Shown in pieces: positions 26,902 to 34,797 of a stretch of DNA of 64,000 nt. Numbering within the stretch: position 1 is the first letter of the stretch; each line of letters opens with the position of its first letter. The notes below the pieces were generated by a model. The model searched no databases. It saw only the letters and a list, made by a program, of their open reading frames with translations, and had not been told where the DNA came from. Both the position numbers and the translations under genes were made by a program. The DNA comes from Tepidanaerobacter syntrophicus (GTDB lineage Bacteria > Bacillota > Thermosediminibacteria > Thermosediminibacterales > Tepidanaerobacteraceae). The stretch lies in the NCBI RefSeq assembly GCF_001485475.2, contig NZ_DF977001.1, forward strand, positions 1 to 64,000, read 5' to 3'.

Positions 26902-27017
26902 TACGCCAAATTTTGCCTTTAGCAGGGGAAGGATATTTTTAAAATTAACCAAATTTTGCACTATAAATGAAGATTTTGTACGTTCTTATTTTAACATTTA
27001 CAGGAGGAATACCGCCA

Positions 27018-27965
27018 GTGAATAAAAAAGTTAAAAGCATCAATAATTATTTAATTGCATTATTTTTAAAGGAAAATGATTTTCCTTTAAGAGTAACCGA
27101 TCCGCAGTTAAGGAGAAAGTATGCATACCTTGAGGCATGGGTAAGTATAGTAGGAAATCTGGTTCTGGCCGCTATTAAGATTTTCTTTGGGCTTACCTTA
27201 AATAGTATTTCATTAATGGCGGACGCCATTCATACAGCATCAGATGTATTGACTTCCGTAGTGGTGCTCTTAGGTTTCAAATTTTCCAGTTCCCCGGCCG
27301 ATGAAAAACATCCGTACGGTCATGGCAGAATAGAATCGCTTGCCACTTTATTGATTGCTGCGATGCTGATTGTGGTGGGGGTTCAGTTTGGCCAGACTTC
27401 ATGGAGCCGTTTTATTGCTAACACCCCTGTAAAAGGAAGCTTTATGGTAGCAGGTGTAATGGTAGTCGGAGCTATATTTAAAGAATGGATGGCTCAATTT
27501 TCCGTTGACCTTGGGATGCGAACTAATGCTTCTGCTCTGATGGCAGATGCTATGCACCATAGGACTGACGGTATAGCTTCAATTCTTGTAGCTATTGCCA
27601 TTATCGCTTCTAGATATGGCTATTATAGAGTAGATGCCATATTTGGTCTCGGAGTTTCTGCATTAATTATCTATACCGGCATAAACATAATAGCAGAATC
27701 CGCTTCCAGACTTATAGGAGAAGCTCCTGATGAGGAAATTTTAAAGGTTATCGAAAAATGTGCTCTTTCTATTCCAGGTGTCTGTAGTATTCACAAAGTC
27801 AACGTCCATGACTATGGGGATTATAAGGAAATCTCATTGCACATACAAGTAGAAAAAGATATGCCCCTCATCAAGGCTCATGAGATATCAGAGCAAGTGG
27901 AAAGAGCTATTGAAGCTGAGACAGATTCTAATGTTACTGTTCATATCGAGCCGTTAAGGAGTTAA
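27018..27965 (+). CDS. Cation diffusion facilitator (CDF) metal efflux transporter
   Basis: 315 residues, six TM helices and a C-terminal cytoplasmic domain. TM2 has ADAIHTASDVLTS and TM5 ADAMHHRTDGIAS, giving the HxxxD-HxxxD site typical of Zn2+ (or Co/Cd) CDFs rather than the DxxxD pairs of Mn2+ exporters. The C-terminal domain (SIPGVCSIHKVNVHDYG, ISLHIQVEKDM) is the usual dimer sensor. GTG 27018 follows AGGAGG by 10 nt; the frame extending back to 26967 has no ribosome site. Inserted in opposite orientation between tuf and rpmG. Confidence 0.88.
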   Translation: MNKKVKSINNYLIALFLKENDFPLRVTDPQLRRKYAYLEAWVSIVGNLVLAAIKIFFGLTLNSISLMADAIHTASDVLTSVVVLLGFKFSSSPADEKHPYGHGRIESLATLLIAAMLIVVGVQFGQTSWSRFIANTPVKGSFMVAGVMVVGAIFKEWMAQFSVDLGMRTNASALMADAMHHRTDGIASILVAIAIIASRYGYYRVDAIFGLGVSALIIYTGINIIAESASRLIGEAPDEEILKVIEKCALSIPGVCSIHKVNVHDYGDYKEISLHIQVEKDMPLIKAHEISEQVERAIEAETDSNVTVHIEPLRS

Positions 27966-27978
27966 AAACTAACTAAAA

Positions 27979-28004
27979 AGAAGGGGACCAAGCCCCTTCT
28001 TTAT
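27979..28004. terminator. Bidirectional terminator, CDF gene / tuf
   Basis: AGAAGGGG/CCCCTTCT stem with a 6-base loop, flanked by A-rich and T-rich runs between convergent genes. Confidence 0.85.
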
Positions 28005-28018
28005 TCATATCATATTAT

Positions 28019-29224
28019 TTAGTTCTCGATTACCTCTGTTACTACACCTGCTCCAACTGTTCTTCCACCTTCACGGATAGCAAATCTAAGTCCTGGTTCG
28101 ATGGCTATAGGAGCTATTAGCTCTATGTCCATTACTACGTTGTCTCCGGGCATTACCATCTCTGTGCCTTCAGGAAGCTTGATTGTTCCTGTAACGTCGG
28201 TTGTCCTGAAGTAGAACTGAGGACGATAGCCGTTAAAGAAGGGAGTATGTCTTCCGCCTTCTTCTTTCTTTAGAACATAAACCTGACCTTTAAACTTGGT
28301 GTGGGGTTTAATGCTGCCGGGTTTTGCAAGGACCATTCCTCTTTCAACTTCGTCTCTGTTTATGCCGCGAAGAAGAACTCCTACGTTGTCTCCGGCTTCT
28401 GCGGTATCAAGGAGCTTTCTGAACATCTCAAGGCCTGTTACCACTGTCTTTCTTGTCTCTTCGGCAAGGCCTACGATTTCAACTTCGTCTCCTACCTTAA
28501 CTGTTCCTCTTTCAACTCTTCCTGTTACAACGGTGCCTCTTCCTGTAATGGTAAATACGTCTTCTATAGGCATGAGGAAGGGTTTGTCTACTTCACGCTG
28601 GGGTGTGGGTATATAGGTATCTATGGTATCTATAAGCTCCCATATGGGGCCGCACCACTTGCAGTCTTTTTTGCCGCAGCCGCACTCTAATGCTTTTAAG
28701 GCTGAACCCTTTACTATGGGTATTTCGTCTCCGGGAAATCCGTATTCGGTTAACAGCTCTCTTACTTCCATTTCAACTAATTCTATTAATTCTTCGTCAT
28801 CTACCATGTCGGTCTTGTTTAAAAAGACTACGATGTAGGGGACGCCTACCTGGCGGGCAAGAAGTATATGCTCTCTTGTCTGAGGCATTGGGCCGTCAGC
28901 TGCCGATACTACAAGTATTGCTCCGTCCATCTGGGCTGCGCCTGTTATCATGTTCTTTACATAGTCAGCATGGCCCGGGCAGTCCACGTGGGCATAGTGG
29001 CGTTTTTCTGTTTCATATTCCACGTGGGATATTGCAATCGTTATTCCACGCTCTCTTTCTTCAGGAGCTTTGTCTATATTGCTGTAGTCTACGAAGTTTG
29101 AAAGTCCCGCATCAGATAAAACCTTTGTTATTGCTGCGGTAAGAGTTGTTTTGCCGTGGTCTACGTGACCTATTGTCCCTATATTAATATGGGGCTTTTT
29201 TCTTTCATATTTTTGCTTTGCCAT
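28019..29224 (-). CDS. tuf: Elongation factor Tu
   Basis: 401 residues. G1 [10 protein letters not shown]3 [12 protein letters not shown], and G4 NKTD are present, with standard domains II and III (ending VGAGVVTEV). It delivers aminoacyl-tRNA to the ribosome. [13 protein letters not shown] cysteine-rich insertion in domain I, near residue 190, is an extra feature. ATG 29224 follows TAAGGAGG. It is downstream of tRNA-Thr in a sigH-tRNA-tuf arrangement. Confidence 0.97.
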   Translation of the reverse strand: MAKQKYERKKPHINIGTIGHVDHGKTTLTAAITKVLSDAGLSNFVDYSNIDKAPEERERGITIAISHVEYETEKRHYAHVDCPGHADYVKNMITGAAQMDGAILVVSAADGPMPQTREHILLARQVGVPYIVVFLNKTDMVDDEELIELVEMEVRELLTEYGFPGDEIPIVKGSALKALECGCGKKDCKWCGPIWELIDTIDTYIPTPQREVDKPFLMPIEDVFTITGRGTVVTGRVERGTVKVGDEVEIVGLAEETRKTVVTGLEMFRKLLDTAEAGDNVGVLLRGINRDEVERGMVLAKPGSIKPHTKFKGQVYVLKKEEGGRHTPFFNGYRPQFYFRTTDVTGTIKLPEGTEMVMPGDNVVMDIELIAPIAIEPGLRFAIREGGRTVGAGVVTEVIEN

Positions 29225-29324
29225 GGTTATCCTCCTTAGATATGTAAATTGCAATTCAAAAGTAATATAAATCGTAGCTTTGTTGATTTTAAAAGCGAAT
29301 TTTCAAATATATTTAATGCAAAAA

Positions 29325-29400
29325 TGGAGCCCACGACCGGGCTTGAACCGGTGACCTCCGCCTTACCAAGGCGACGCTCTGCCTCCTGAGCTACGTGGGC
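29325..29400 (-). tRNA. tRNA-Thr (GGT)
   Basis: Acceptor GCCCACG/CGTGGGC, anticodon loop TTGGTAA, T-loop GGTTCAAGCC, discriminator T and encoded CCA. It lies ~100 bp before tuf. Confidence 0.95.
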
Positions 29401-29405
29401 TTGTT

Positions 29406-29482
<77 letters not shown>

Positions 29483-29616
29483 GCAAGTTGTTTGATATAG
29501 AAAAGAGTCTTAATTATACAATCTATCTAATCCTGCTGCGTCTTTTATTCTAATATAAATTTAGATATTCGTCAAGGTTGAAATGTTTTGCTTATTGTGA
29601 AGCCCTGCAGCCTTTA

Positions 29617-29660
29617 CAAAAAAATATATGCACCTCTAATATATAAGATTCAGAGGGCAT
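29617..29660 (-). terminator. Terminator after tRNA-Gly
   Basis: Minus strand: stem ATGCCCTCT/AGAGG(T)GCAT with one bulge and a 14-nt loop, followed by ATATTTTTTTG. It separates tRNA-Gly from the tRNA-fMet/Thr pair. Confidence 0.7.
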
Positions 29661-29677
29661 ACTCTTTTTTTATATAA

Positions 29678-29754
29678 TGGAGCGGGAAACGGGATTCGAA
29701 CCCGCGACATTCAGCTTGGAAGGCTGACGCTCTAGCCAGCTGAGCTATTCCCGC
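29678..29754 (-). tRNA. tRNA-Gly (TCC)
   Basis: Acceptor GCGGGAA/TTCCCGC, anticodon loop CTTCCAA, T-loop GGTTCGAATCC, encoded CCA. Directly downstream of sigH. Confidence 0.95.
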
Positions 29755-29807
29755 ATATAAGCAATTATAAAGCCGGTTGCTTAGAAACCTTTTGGGCATG
29801 CCAAGAT

Positions 29808-30470
29808 TTAACACATATTTCTTACTTCAAGATACTTCTCTAATTTGCGTTTTACCCGCTGAAGCGCATTGTCAATGGATTTAACATGGCGCTTAAGCTC
29901 GCATGCAATTTCTTGATAAGATTTACCGCCTAAATACGAGACCAATACCTGCCACTCTAGTTTGCTTAAAATCTCGCCCATTTTATCTTCGATTTCTTCA
30001 AACTCTTCTTGGCTTATTATAAGTTCTTCCGGATCAGAAATCTTTACACCTGAAATAATGTCCATCAATGTTCTGTCCGAATCCTCATCATAAAGCGGCT
30101 TGTTAAGTGAGACATAAGAATTCAGCGGAATGTGCTTTTGTCTTGTGGCCGTCTTTATAGCAGTAATTATCTGCCTTGTTACGCAAAGCTCCGCAAAGGC
30201 TCTAAAGGAGGCAAGCCTGTCAGGATTAAAATCTCTGATGGCTTTATACAGTCCGATCATACCTTCTTGTATAATATCTTCACGATCAGCGCCTATTAAG
30301 AAGTATGATCTAGCTTTAGATTTAACAAAGTTTTTATACTTGTTAATGATATATTCAAGTGCCTCATGGTCGCCATTAGTGGCTTCACATACTATATCTT
30401 CATCGGTCATGTCATCAAAAGAAAGACATTCCTCTTTAGGAAGCCCAACATTCAATAAGATCGCCCCCAT
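29808..30470 (-). CDS. sigH: RNA polymerase sigma-H factor
   Basis: 220 residues. The sigma-70 region 2 signature KARSYFLIGADREDIIQEG and MIGLYKAIRDFNPD is characteristic of SigH/Spo0H; the C-terminal region 4 HTH (KSYQEIACELKRHVKSIDNA) follows. It directs early sporulation/competence transcription in Firmicutes. ATG 30470 lacks a strong ribosome site; no better upstream start is seen. Promoter at 30502-30531, immediately beside an IS remnant. Confidence 0.93.
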   Translation of the reverse strand: MGAILLNVGLPKEECLSFDDMTDEDIVCEATNGDHEALEYIINKYKNFVKSKARSYFLIGADREDIIQEGMIGLYKAIRDFNPDRLASFRAFAELCVTRQIITAIKTATRQKHIPLNSYVSLNKPLYDEDSDRTLMDIISGVKISDPEELIISQEEFEEIEDKMGEILSKLEWQVLVSYLGGKSYQEIACELKRHVKSIDNALQRVKRKLEKYLEVRNMC

Positions 30471-30501
30471 GATTTTTTAAAGAGCTTACGCTACAAATGT
30501 T

Positions 30502-30531
30502 ATTATAGCGCATTTTTACTGCATTAGTCAA
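30502..30531 (-). promoter_or_regulatory. Sigma-A promoter of sigH
   Basis: Minus strand: TTGACT, 18-nt spacer, TATAAT, ending ~31 bp before the start codon. The -35 lies only ~5 bp from the broken end of an IS remnant. Confidence 0.75.
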
Positions 30532-30535
30532 GTCT

Positions 30536-30886
30536 TTAGCTTTCATGTTTTTCTATTCCTATCGCATTATCTAAAAGATAAGCTCTTTTGCCTGTACTTT
30601 TGTTCTTGTAGTACCTTCTCTCGTAGTTTACGTCTCCAAAGGGTGTTACGATTGTCCTTTTACAGCCCTTTTGTACCACCTTCCAGTCCTTTCTCTTATC
30701 TTTGTCCTTGTATATCTTTTCATCTAGTTCATTTAGTACATCTTGGCATACATCTTTACCTAGATCGCTTAGTACTTCCTTTAGCTCTTGTTCAAATTCA
30801 GGGTATGTATAGCTCCCATCTAAAAGCTTAAATATTTTTTCTTCTACAAGCAGGAATTTATCCATTACAAGTCGAATTAGTTCCAT
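30536..30886 (-). pseudogene. ISLre2/UPF0236-type transposase, N-terminal fragment
   Basis: 116 residues resembling the N-terminus of ISLre2-family (UPF0236) transposases: VMDKFLLVEEKIFKLLDG, then CKRTIVTPFGDVNYERRYYK and KRAYLLDNAIGIEKHE. Full-length members are ~450 residues, so about three quarters is missing. The frame ends at a stop just inside sigH promoter DNA, showing deletion of the 3' part. Not functional as a transposase. Confidence 0.75.
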
Positions 30887-30945
30887 AAAGACCTCACCTT
30901 TCTATGAGTTTATACTCATCCTGTGGAAAGGATGGTGAGGTCTTT
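30536..30945 (-). mobile_element. Remnant of an ISLre2-type insertion sequence
   Basis: Contains the transposase fragment plus the element's upstream leader, which has a long stem (AGACCTCACC at 30889-30898 paired with GGTGAGGTCT at 30934-30943) followed by a T run on the + strand. The other end of the element is lost at ~30540. Confidence 0.65.
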
Positions 30946-31014
30946 TTTCTACGTCCGAATGAATTTTTCCTGCAAAAAACCTAGAAATATTTTACACTAT
31001 CTTTTAAGATAATA

Positions 31015-31043
31015 TTGACAAAACAAATTTACAAGCTTATACT
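31015..31043 (+). promoter_or_regulatory. Sigma-A promoter of the LacI-family regulator gene
   Basis: TTGACA, 17-nt spacer, TATACT: a near-consensus promoter. The first operator starts 6 bp after the -10. Confidence 0.85.
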
Positions 31044-31048
31044 TAAAA

Positions 31049-31062
31049 TGTAATGGATTACA
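31049..31062 (+). promoter_or_regulatory. LacI-type operator, site 1
   Basis: TGTAATGGATTACA: symmetric TGTAAT/ATTACA arms around a central GG, overlapping the expected transcription start. Confidence 0.75.
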
Positions 31063-31091
31063 TTTTGCTTTTTTATTTTTTTTCTAAAAAG

Positions 31092-31105
31092 TGTAATGGA
31101 TTACA
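31092..31105 (+). promoter_or_regulatory. LacI-type operator, site 2
   Basis: Identical 14-mer TGTAATGGATTACA, 43 bp (about four helical turns) downstream of site 1 and ahead of the regulator's start codon. This spacing suits cooperative binding or looping and autorepression. Confidence 0.75.
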
Positions 31106-31142
31106 TTCAAAATTATTTTATATTAATATTGGTGGAATAAAT

Positions 31143-32156
31143 ATGGTCAAAATAGCAGATGTTGCTAAAGAAGCAAATGTATCTGTAGCAACAGTATCAA
31201 GAGTATTAAATAAAAAAGGGTCAGTAAAACCGGAAACCTGCGAAAGGGTTTATAAAGCCATAGAAAAACTTTCCTTTGAGCCTAATATGTCTGCACGCAA
31301 TCTGAGGCGAAATGAGACGCGGGTAATACTTATAATTGCTCCAAATATAACAAACCCTTATTATGCACATATACTTGCAGGTATCGGCGATGAGGCAGCA
31401 AAACTGGGATACAGTGCGCTTATATATAATACCGCAGGGAATGAGGAGCGGGAAAGAAGCAGCATGGATATGCTAAAAAGAAAACGGGCAGATGGCGCTA
31501 TCCTCCTTGCATGCAATACGGATTCATTATGGGTAGCAGAATACGCGGAAAAATACCCTTTAGTGCATTGCTCTGAATATGTGGAGAAACTTGATGTTCC
31601 AAGGGTTTCTATTGACAACTACAAAGCTGCTGTAGATGTAATGGAATACATTATAGGTCTGGGACATAAAAAAATTGCCACTATAAGCAGCTGCAACAGT
31701 TATATTTCAACTGTTCTCAGGCTGCAAGGCTACAAGGATACACTTAAAAAACATAGTCTTGCGATGAAAAAAAGGTATATTGCATTTGCTGATGCAGAAT
31801 ATTCCTTTAAAAGCGGTAAAACTGCGGCTTTTGACTTACTTAAACAAAAAGACAGACCTACGGCTATTTTTTGCATATCAGATACTATTGCACTAGGCGC
31901 GATTACGGCGGCAAAAGAAATGGGACTTAGGGTGCCTGAAGATGTTACGATTACGGGTTTTGACGATGTAGATTATACTACAATGTTTCATCCCTATATA
32001 ACTACTATCGCTCAGCCTTGCTACGAACTTGGAAGGGAATCTTTTAAGCTTCTGCACGCCTGCATGAGCAATAAAAAGGAAATCGATAAAAAAGTAATAC
32101 TTCCCCATAAATTTATTATTCGCGAATCATCGGCACCAATTTCAACATGCAATTAA
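31143..32156 (+). CDS. LacI/GalR-family transcriptional regulator
   Basis: 337 residues. The N-terminal HTH and hinge (KIADVAKEANVSVATVSRVL ... PNMSARNLRR) precede a periplasmic-binding-like effector domain (from VILIIAPNITNPYYAHILAG). ATG 31143 is used because the HTH begins there; the longer frame from 31053 would run across the second operator. It heads a sugar ABC/oxidoreductase locus and is probably its local repressor; twin operators in its own promoter indicate autoregulation. Confidence 0.9.
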   Translation: MVKIADVAKEANVSVATVSRVLNKKGSVKPETCERVYKAIEKLSFEPNMSARNLRRNETRVILIIAPNITNPYYAHILAGIGDEAAKLGYSALIYNTAGNEERERSSMDMLKRKRADGAILLACNTDSLWVAEYAEKYPLVHCSEYVEKLDVPRVSIDNYKAAVDVMEYIIGLGHKKIATISSCNSYISTVLRLQGYKDTLKKHSLAMKKRYIAFADAEYSFKSGKTAAFDLLKQKDRPTAIFCISDTIALGAITAAKEMGLRVPEDVTITGFDDVDYTTMFHPYITTIAQPCYELGRESFKLLHACMSNKKEIDKKVILPHKFIIRESSAPISTCN

Positions 32157-32210
32157 CTGCTAAAGCATGCAGTTAATTAGTATAAAAATAAATATAAAAG
32201 GGGTGTTTTG

Positions 32211-33200
32211 ATGAAAAAGTTTGTTAGCGTAATTTTAGTTTTAACTTTGGCGTTAGCAGTACTTCTGACAGGCTGCGGCGGCCAGCAGGCAACTAATAGC
32301 AATGAAGAAGGCACACCTAGCGAAAATAGCGGTGGAGGAGAGAAATTCAAGGTTGGTATCTTAGCCCCTGCTGTTACCCACGGTTGGGTTGCAGCTGTTG
32401 CCTATCACGCGGAGGCCCGCGCAAAAGAGTTGTCAGACCAGATCGACTACAAAATTCAGACCAGCAGTAATGCTGAAGAAATGACTGCTCAATTAGATGA
32501 CCTGATGACATGGGGCGCACAGGCTATAGTAGCATTTCCTCAGTGGGAAGGCATGGAAGAACCCATAAAGAAGGCTTTGGATGCCGGAATAAAGGTTGTA
32601 AACTTTGATATCGTAATTGATGTAGACGGTGTTTACAGAGTATCCGGCGACAATGAAGGCATGGGAATTGAAGGCGCCAAGTATATTGCTGACAAAATAG
32701 GCAAAGAGGGAACTGTTGTAGTTTTAGAAGTTCCTACATCCGGTTCAGTATCAGAGCTTAGGAAAAAGGGCTTTATGGAAACAGCGGCGCAAATTGCTCC
32801 CGATTGGAACATACTTACATATGCAACAAAGTTTACTCGGGAAGACGGTTTGAAGGATTTTGCAGATATACTAACCAGCAATCCGAAAATCGATGCCGTG
32901 TTTTCCATGGACGATGAGACTTCCATAGGTGTTCTTCAGGCTATAAGAGAAGCAGGCCGAACCGATATCAAAGTCATTACCGGCGGCGGAGGAATGCAGG
33001 AATATTTCAGAATGATGCCCGAAAATGAAGATATATGGCTTGAATCCGCGCTTTACAGCCCAGCCATGGTAAAAGATGCCATCGATCTTGCTGTAAAATT
33101 ATTAAAGGGTGAAGACGCTCCCGAAGTTACAATTATCCCGACTACTATAGTAGACAGAACAAATTACAAAGATTTCTTAGATCCGAATTCGCCGTATTAA
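32211..33200 (+). CDS. Sugar ABC transporter substrate-binding lipoprotein (ribose type)
   Basis: 329 residues. Signal peptide with lipobox LLTGC (Cys ~22) then a Ser/Asn/Gly linker, then a type I periplasmic-binding domain (KVGILAPAVTHGWVAAVAYH; ADILTSNPKIDAVFSMDDE). The cluster 2/RbsB-type fold points to a pentose, hexose or cyclitol. ATG 32211 is used over TTG 32208. A strong hairpin after the gene likely raises its share of operon mRNA. Confidence 0.9.
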   Translation: MKKFVSVILVLTLALAVLLTGCGGQQATNSNEEGTPSENSGGGEKFKVGILAPAVTHGWVAAVAYHAEARAKELSDQIDYKIQTSSNAEEMTAQLDDLMTWGAQAIVAFPQWEGMEEPIKKALDAGIKVVNFDIVIDVDGVYRVSGDNEGMGIEGAKYIADKIGKEGTVVVLEVPTSGSVSELRKKGFMETAAQIAPDWNILTYATKFTREDGLKDFADILTSNPKIDAVFSMDDETSIGVLQAIREAGRTDIKVITGGGGMQEYFRMMPENEDIWLESALYSPAMVKDAIDLAVKLLKGEDAPEVTIIPTTIVDRTNYKDFLDPNSPY

Positions 33201-33234
33201 ACCAAAAGCATACGTTGATTGAGACAACTAAGAC

Positions 33235-33263
33235 AAAAGGTTATGGCGTCGCCATAACCTTTT
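33235..33263 (+). promoter_or_regulatory. Perfect hairpin between binding-protein and ATPase genes
   Basis: 13-bp perfect stem AAAAGGTTATGGC/GCCATAACCTTTT with a 3-base loop but only a short T run. It probably gives partial termination or protects the 3' end of the binding-protein mRNA. Confidence 0.7.
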
Positions 33264-33289
33264 GCATATAAAAAGATGGATGTGGTTTC

Positions 33290-34777
33290 ATGATAGTTGA
33301 AATGAAAAATATCATAAAATCATTTGGAAGCAATAAAGTGCTAAAAAATGTATCATTTACAATAAAAGGCGGTGAAATATGCGCACTTATAGGTGAGAAC
33401 GGGGCAGGCAAATCAACGCTTATGAATATACTAGGCGGAGTATGCAAGATAGATTCGGGAAAAATATATCTGGACGGCAAAGAAGTAGAATTTGAAAGCC
33501 CTGCAGAATCCCTTAATGCCGGTATAGCATTTATACACCAAGAGCTTAACCTTATAAACGATTTGCCTGTATATGAAAACATGTTTTTAGGCAGAGAGCT
33601 AAAAAACAAACGAGGGACTTTAGATTTAGAAAGAATGGTTTATGAAACAGAAAAAGTTTTCAGGGAAATGAATGTAGACCTAGACCCCAAAATCATGGTT
33701 CGAGATTTAGATACATCCTACAAGCAGATAGTTGAAATATGCAGAGCCATGATGATGAATGCATCGATAATAATAATGGACGAACCTACTACTTCGCTGA
33801 CAGAACCTGAAATAGAACGAGTCTTTAAGATGATGAGGACGCTAAAAGAGCGAGGTGTAGGCATAATCTTTATATCTCATAAATTAAACGAAGTAATGGA
33901 GATATGCGAAAGATACATAGTGCTAAGAGATGGCTGCCTGGTTGCCGAAGGAAATGTAAGCGATGTAACAACTGACGATCTGGCAAGATTTATGGTGGGC
34001 TATGATGTGAGAACCGAGCAATTGTCAAGAAAAAGAAAATTGGGTAAAGAAATTCTTCGCCTGGAAGGGCTTACTCATGAAAAGGCGTACAGAAACATCA
34101 GTTTATCGGTAAGGGCCGGAGAAATCCTCGGCGTAACCGGCCTGCTGGGAGACGGGCGAAGCGAACTTTTTCAATCGGTTTTTGGAGCAGAGAGCATACT
34201 TGACGGAAAGATATTTCTTGAAGGCAAAGAGATTAAAATTTTTAGCACAACCCAAGCCCTTCATATAGGTATTGGATACCTTCCGGGCAATAGAAAAGAA
34301 AACGGAATAATAAAAGACATGAATGTGCTTGAAAATGCATCCATAGTTACATGGCCATTGTTTGCAAAAAGAGGAGTAATCGACTGGCCAAGACATATCA
34401 ACATATTCAACAGGCAAATTAAAGAACTGAGAATAAAACTTGGAAAGATTAGCGACAGCATTAACAGTCTTTCAGGAGGTAACCAGCAAAAGGTTGTACT
34501 TGCAAAGTGGCTGTCGGCAAATCCTAAAGTTCTAGTGCTGGATAATCCTACTCAGGGTGTTGATGTGGGAGCCAAAGAAGATATCTATGACATTATATTA
34601 AATCTTGCAGATGAAAATATTGCCGTAATTGTGCTTTCCAGCGAAGCCCAGGAGATTGTGAGAATATGTGATAGAGCAATCGTAATGTATCATGGAGCAA
34701 TCCAAGGCGAAGTTTTTGGCAAGACAATGAACGAACATGACATAATGCGGCTAGCTACCGGCGGGAGACTGGAATAA
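33290..34777 (+). CDS. Sugar ABC transporter ATP-binding protein (RbsA/MglA type)
   Basis: 495 residues with two tandem ABC domains. The first has GENGAGKST (~36-44) and IIMDEPTTSLTE; the second has a degenerate Walker A (VTGLLGDGRSE) but an intact signature LSGGNQQK and Walker B VLVLDNPTQGVD. This asymmetry is normal for CUT2 ATPases. Start ATG 33290. It energises the RbsC-like permease downstream. Confidence 0.93.
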   Translation: MIVEMKNIIKSFGSNKVLKNVSFTIKGGEICALIGENGAGKSTLMNILGGVCKIDSGKIYLDGKEVEFESPAESLNAGIAFIHQELNLINDLPVYENMFLGRELKNKRGTLDLERMVYETEKVFREMNVDLDPKIMVRDLDTSYKQIVEICRAMMMNASIIIMDEPTTSLTEPEIERVFKMMRTLKERGVGIIFISHKLNEVMEICERYIVLRDGCLVAEGNVSDVTTDDLARFMVGYDVRTEQLSRKRKLGKEILRLEGLTHEKAYRNISLSVRAGEILGVTGLLGDGRSELFQSVFGAESILDGKIFLEGKEIKIFSTTQALHIGIGYLPGNRKENGIIKDMNVLENASIVTWPLFAKRGVIDWPRHINIFNRQIKELRIKLGKISDSINSLSGGNQQKVVLAKWLSANPKVLVLDNPTQGVDVGAKEDIYDIILNLADENIAVIVLSSEAQEIVRICDRAIVMYHGAIQGEVFGKTMNEHDIMRLATGGRLE

Positions 34778-34797
34778 GCAAGAAAGGGGAACAAAAT

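Larger units (their letters stand above)
26590..27017. other. Divergent intergenic region between rpmG and the CDF gene
   Basis: This 428-bp gap holds the leftward rpl promoter (26684-26712), a 16-bp perfect palindrome (26761-26776), a rightward promoter (26788-26816), and a ~200-nt leader with a terminator-like hairpin (26875-26901). A direct repeat of CAAATTTTGC occurs near 26908 and 26949. A short forward frame at 26804-27025 lacks a ribosome site, and I do not call it a gene. Confidence 0.7.

Noticed and set aside
26815-27017. NiCo (czcD) or yybP-ykoY manganese riboswitch upstream of the CDF gene
   Set aside because: I could not place the conserved sequence elements of either class by eye; only the terminator-like hairpin is clear. 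An Rfam search would decide.
26804-27025. A 73-residue forward frame in the CDF leader
   Set aside because: No ribosome site, overlaps the promoter -10, the terminator-like hairpin and the CDF start; better explained as leader RNA.
28296-29142. Several overlapping + strand frames opposite tuf (up to 150 residues)
   Set aside because: All lie antisense to the highly conserved EF-Tu gene and have no ribosome site or family resemblance.
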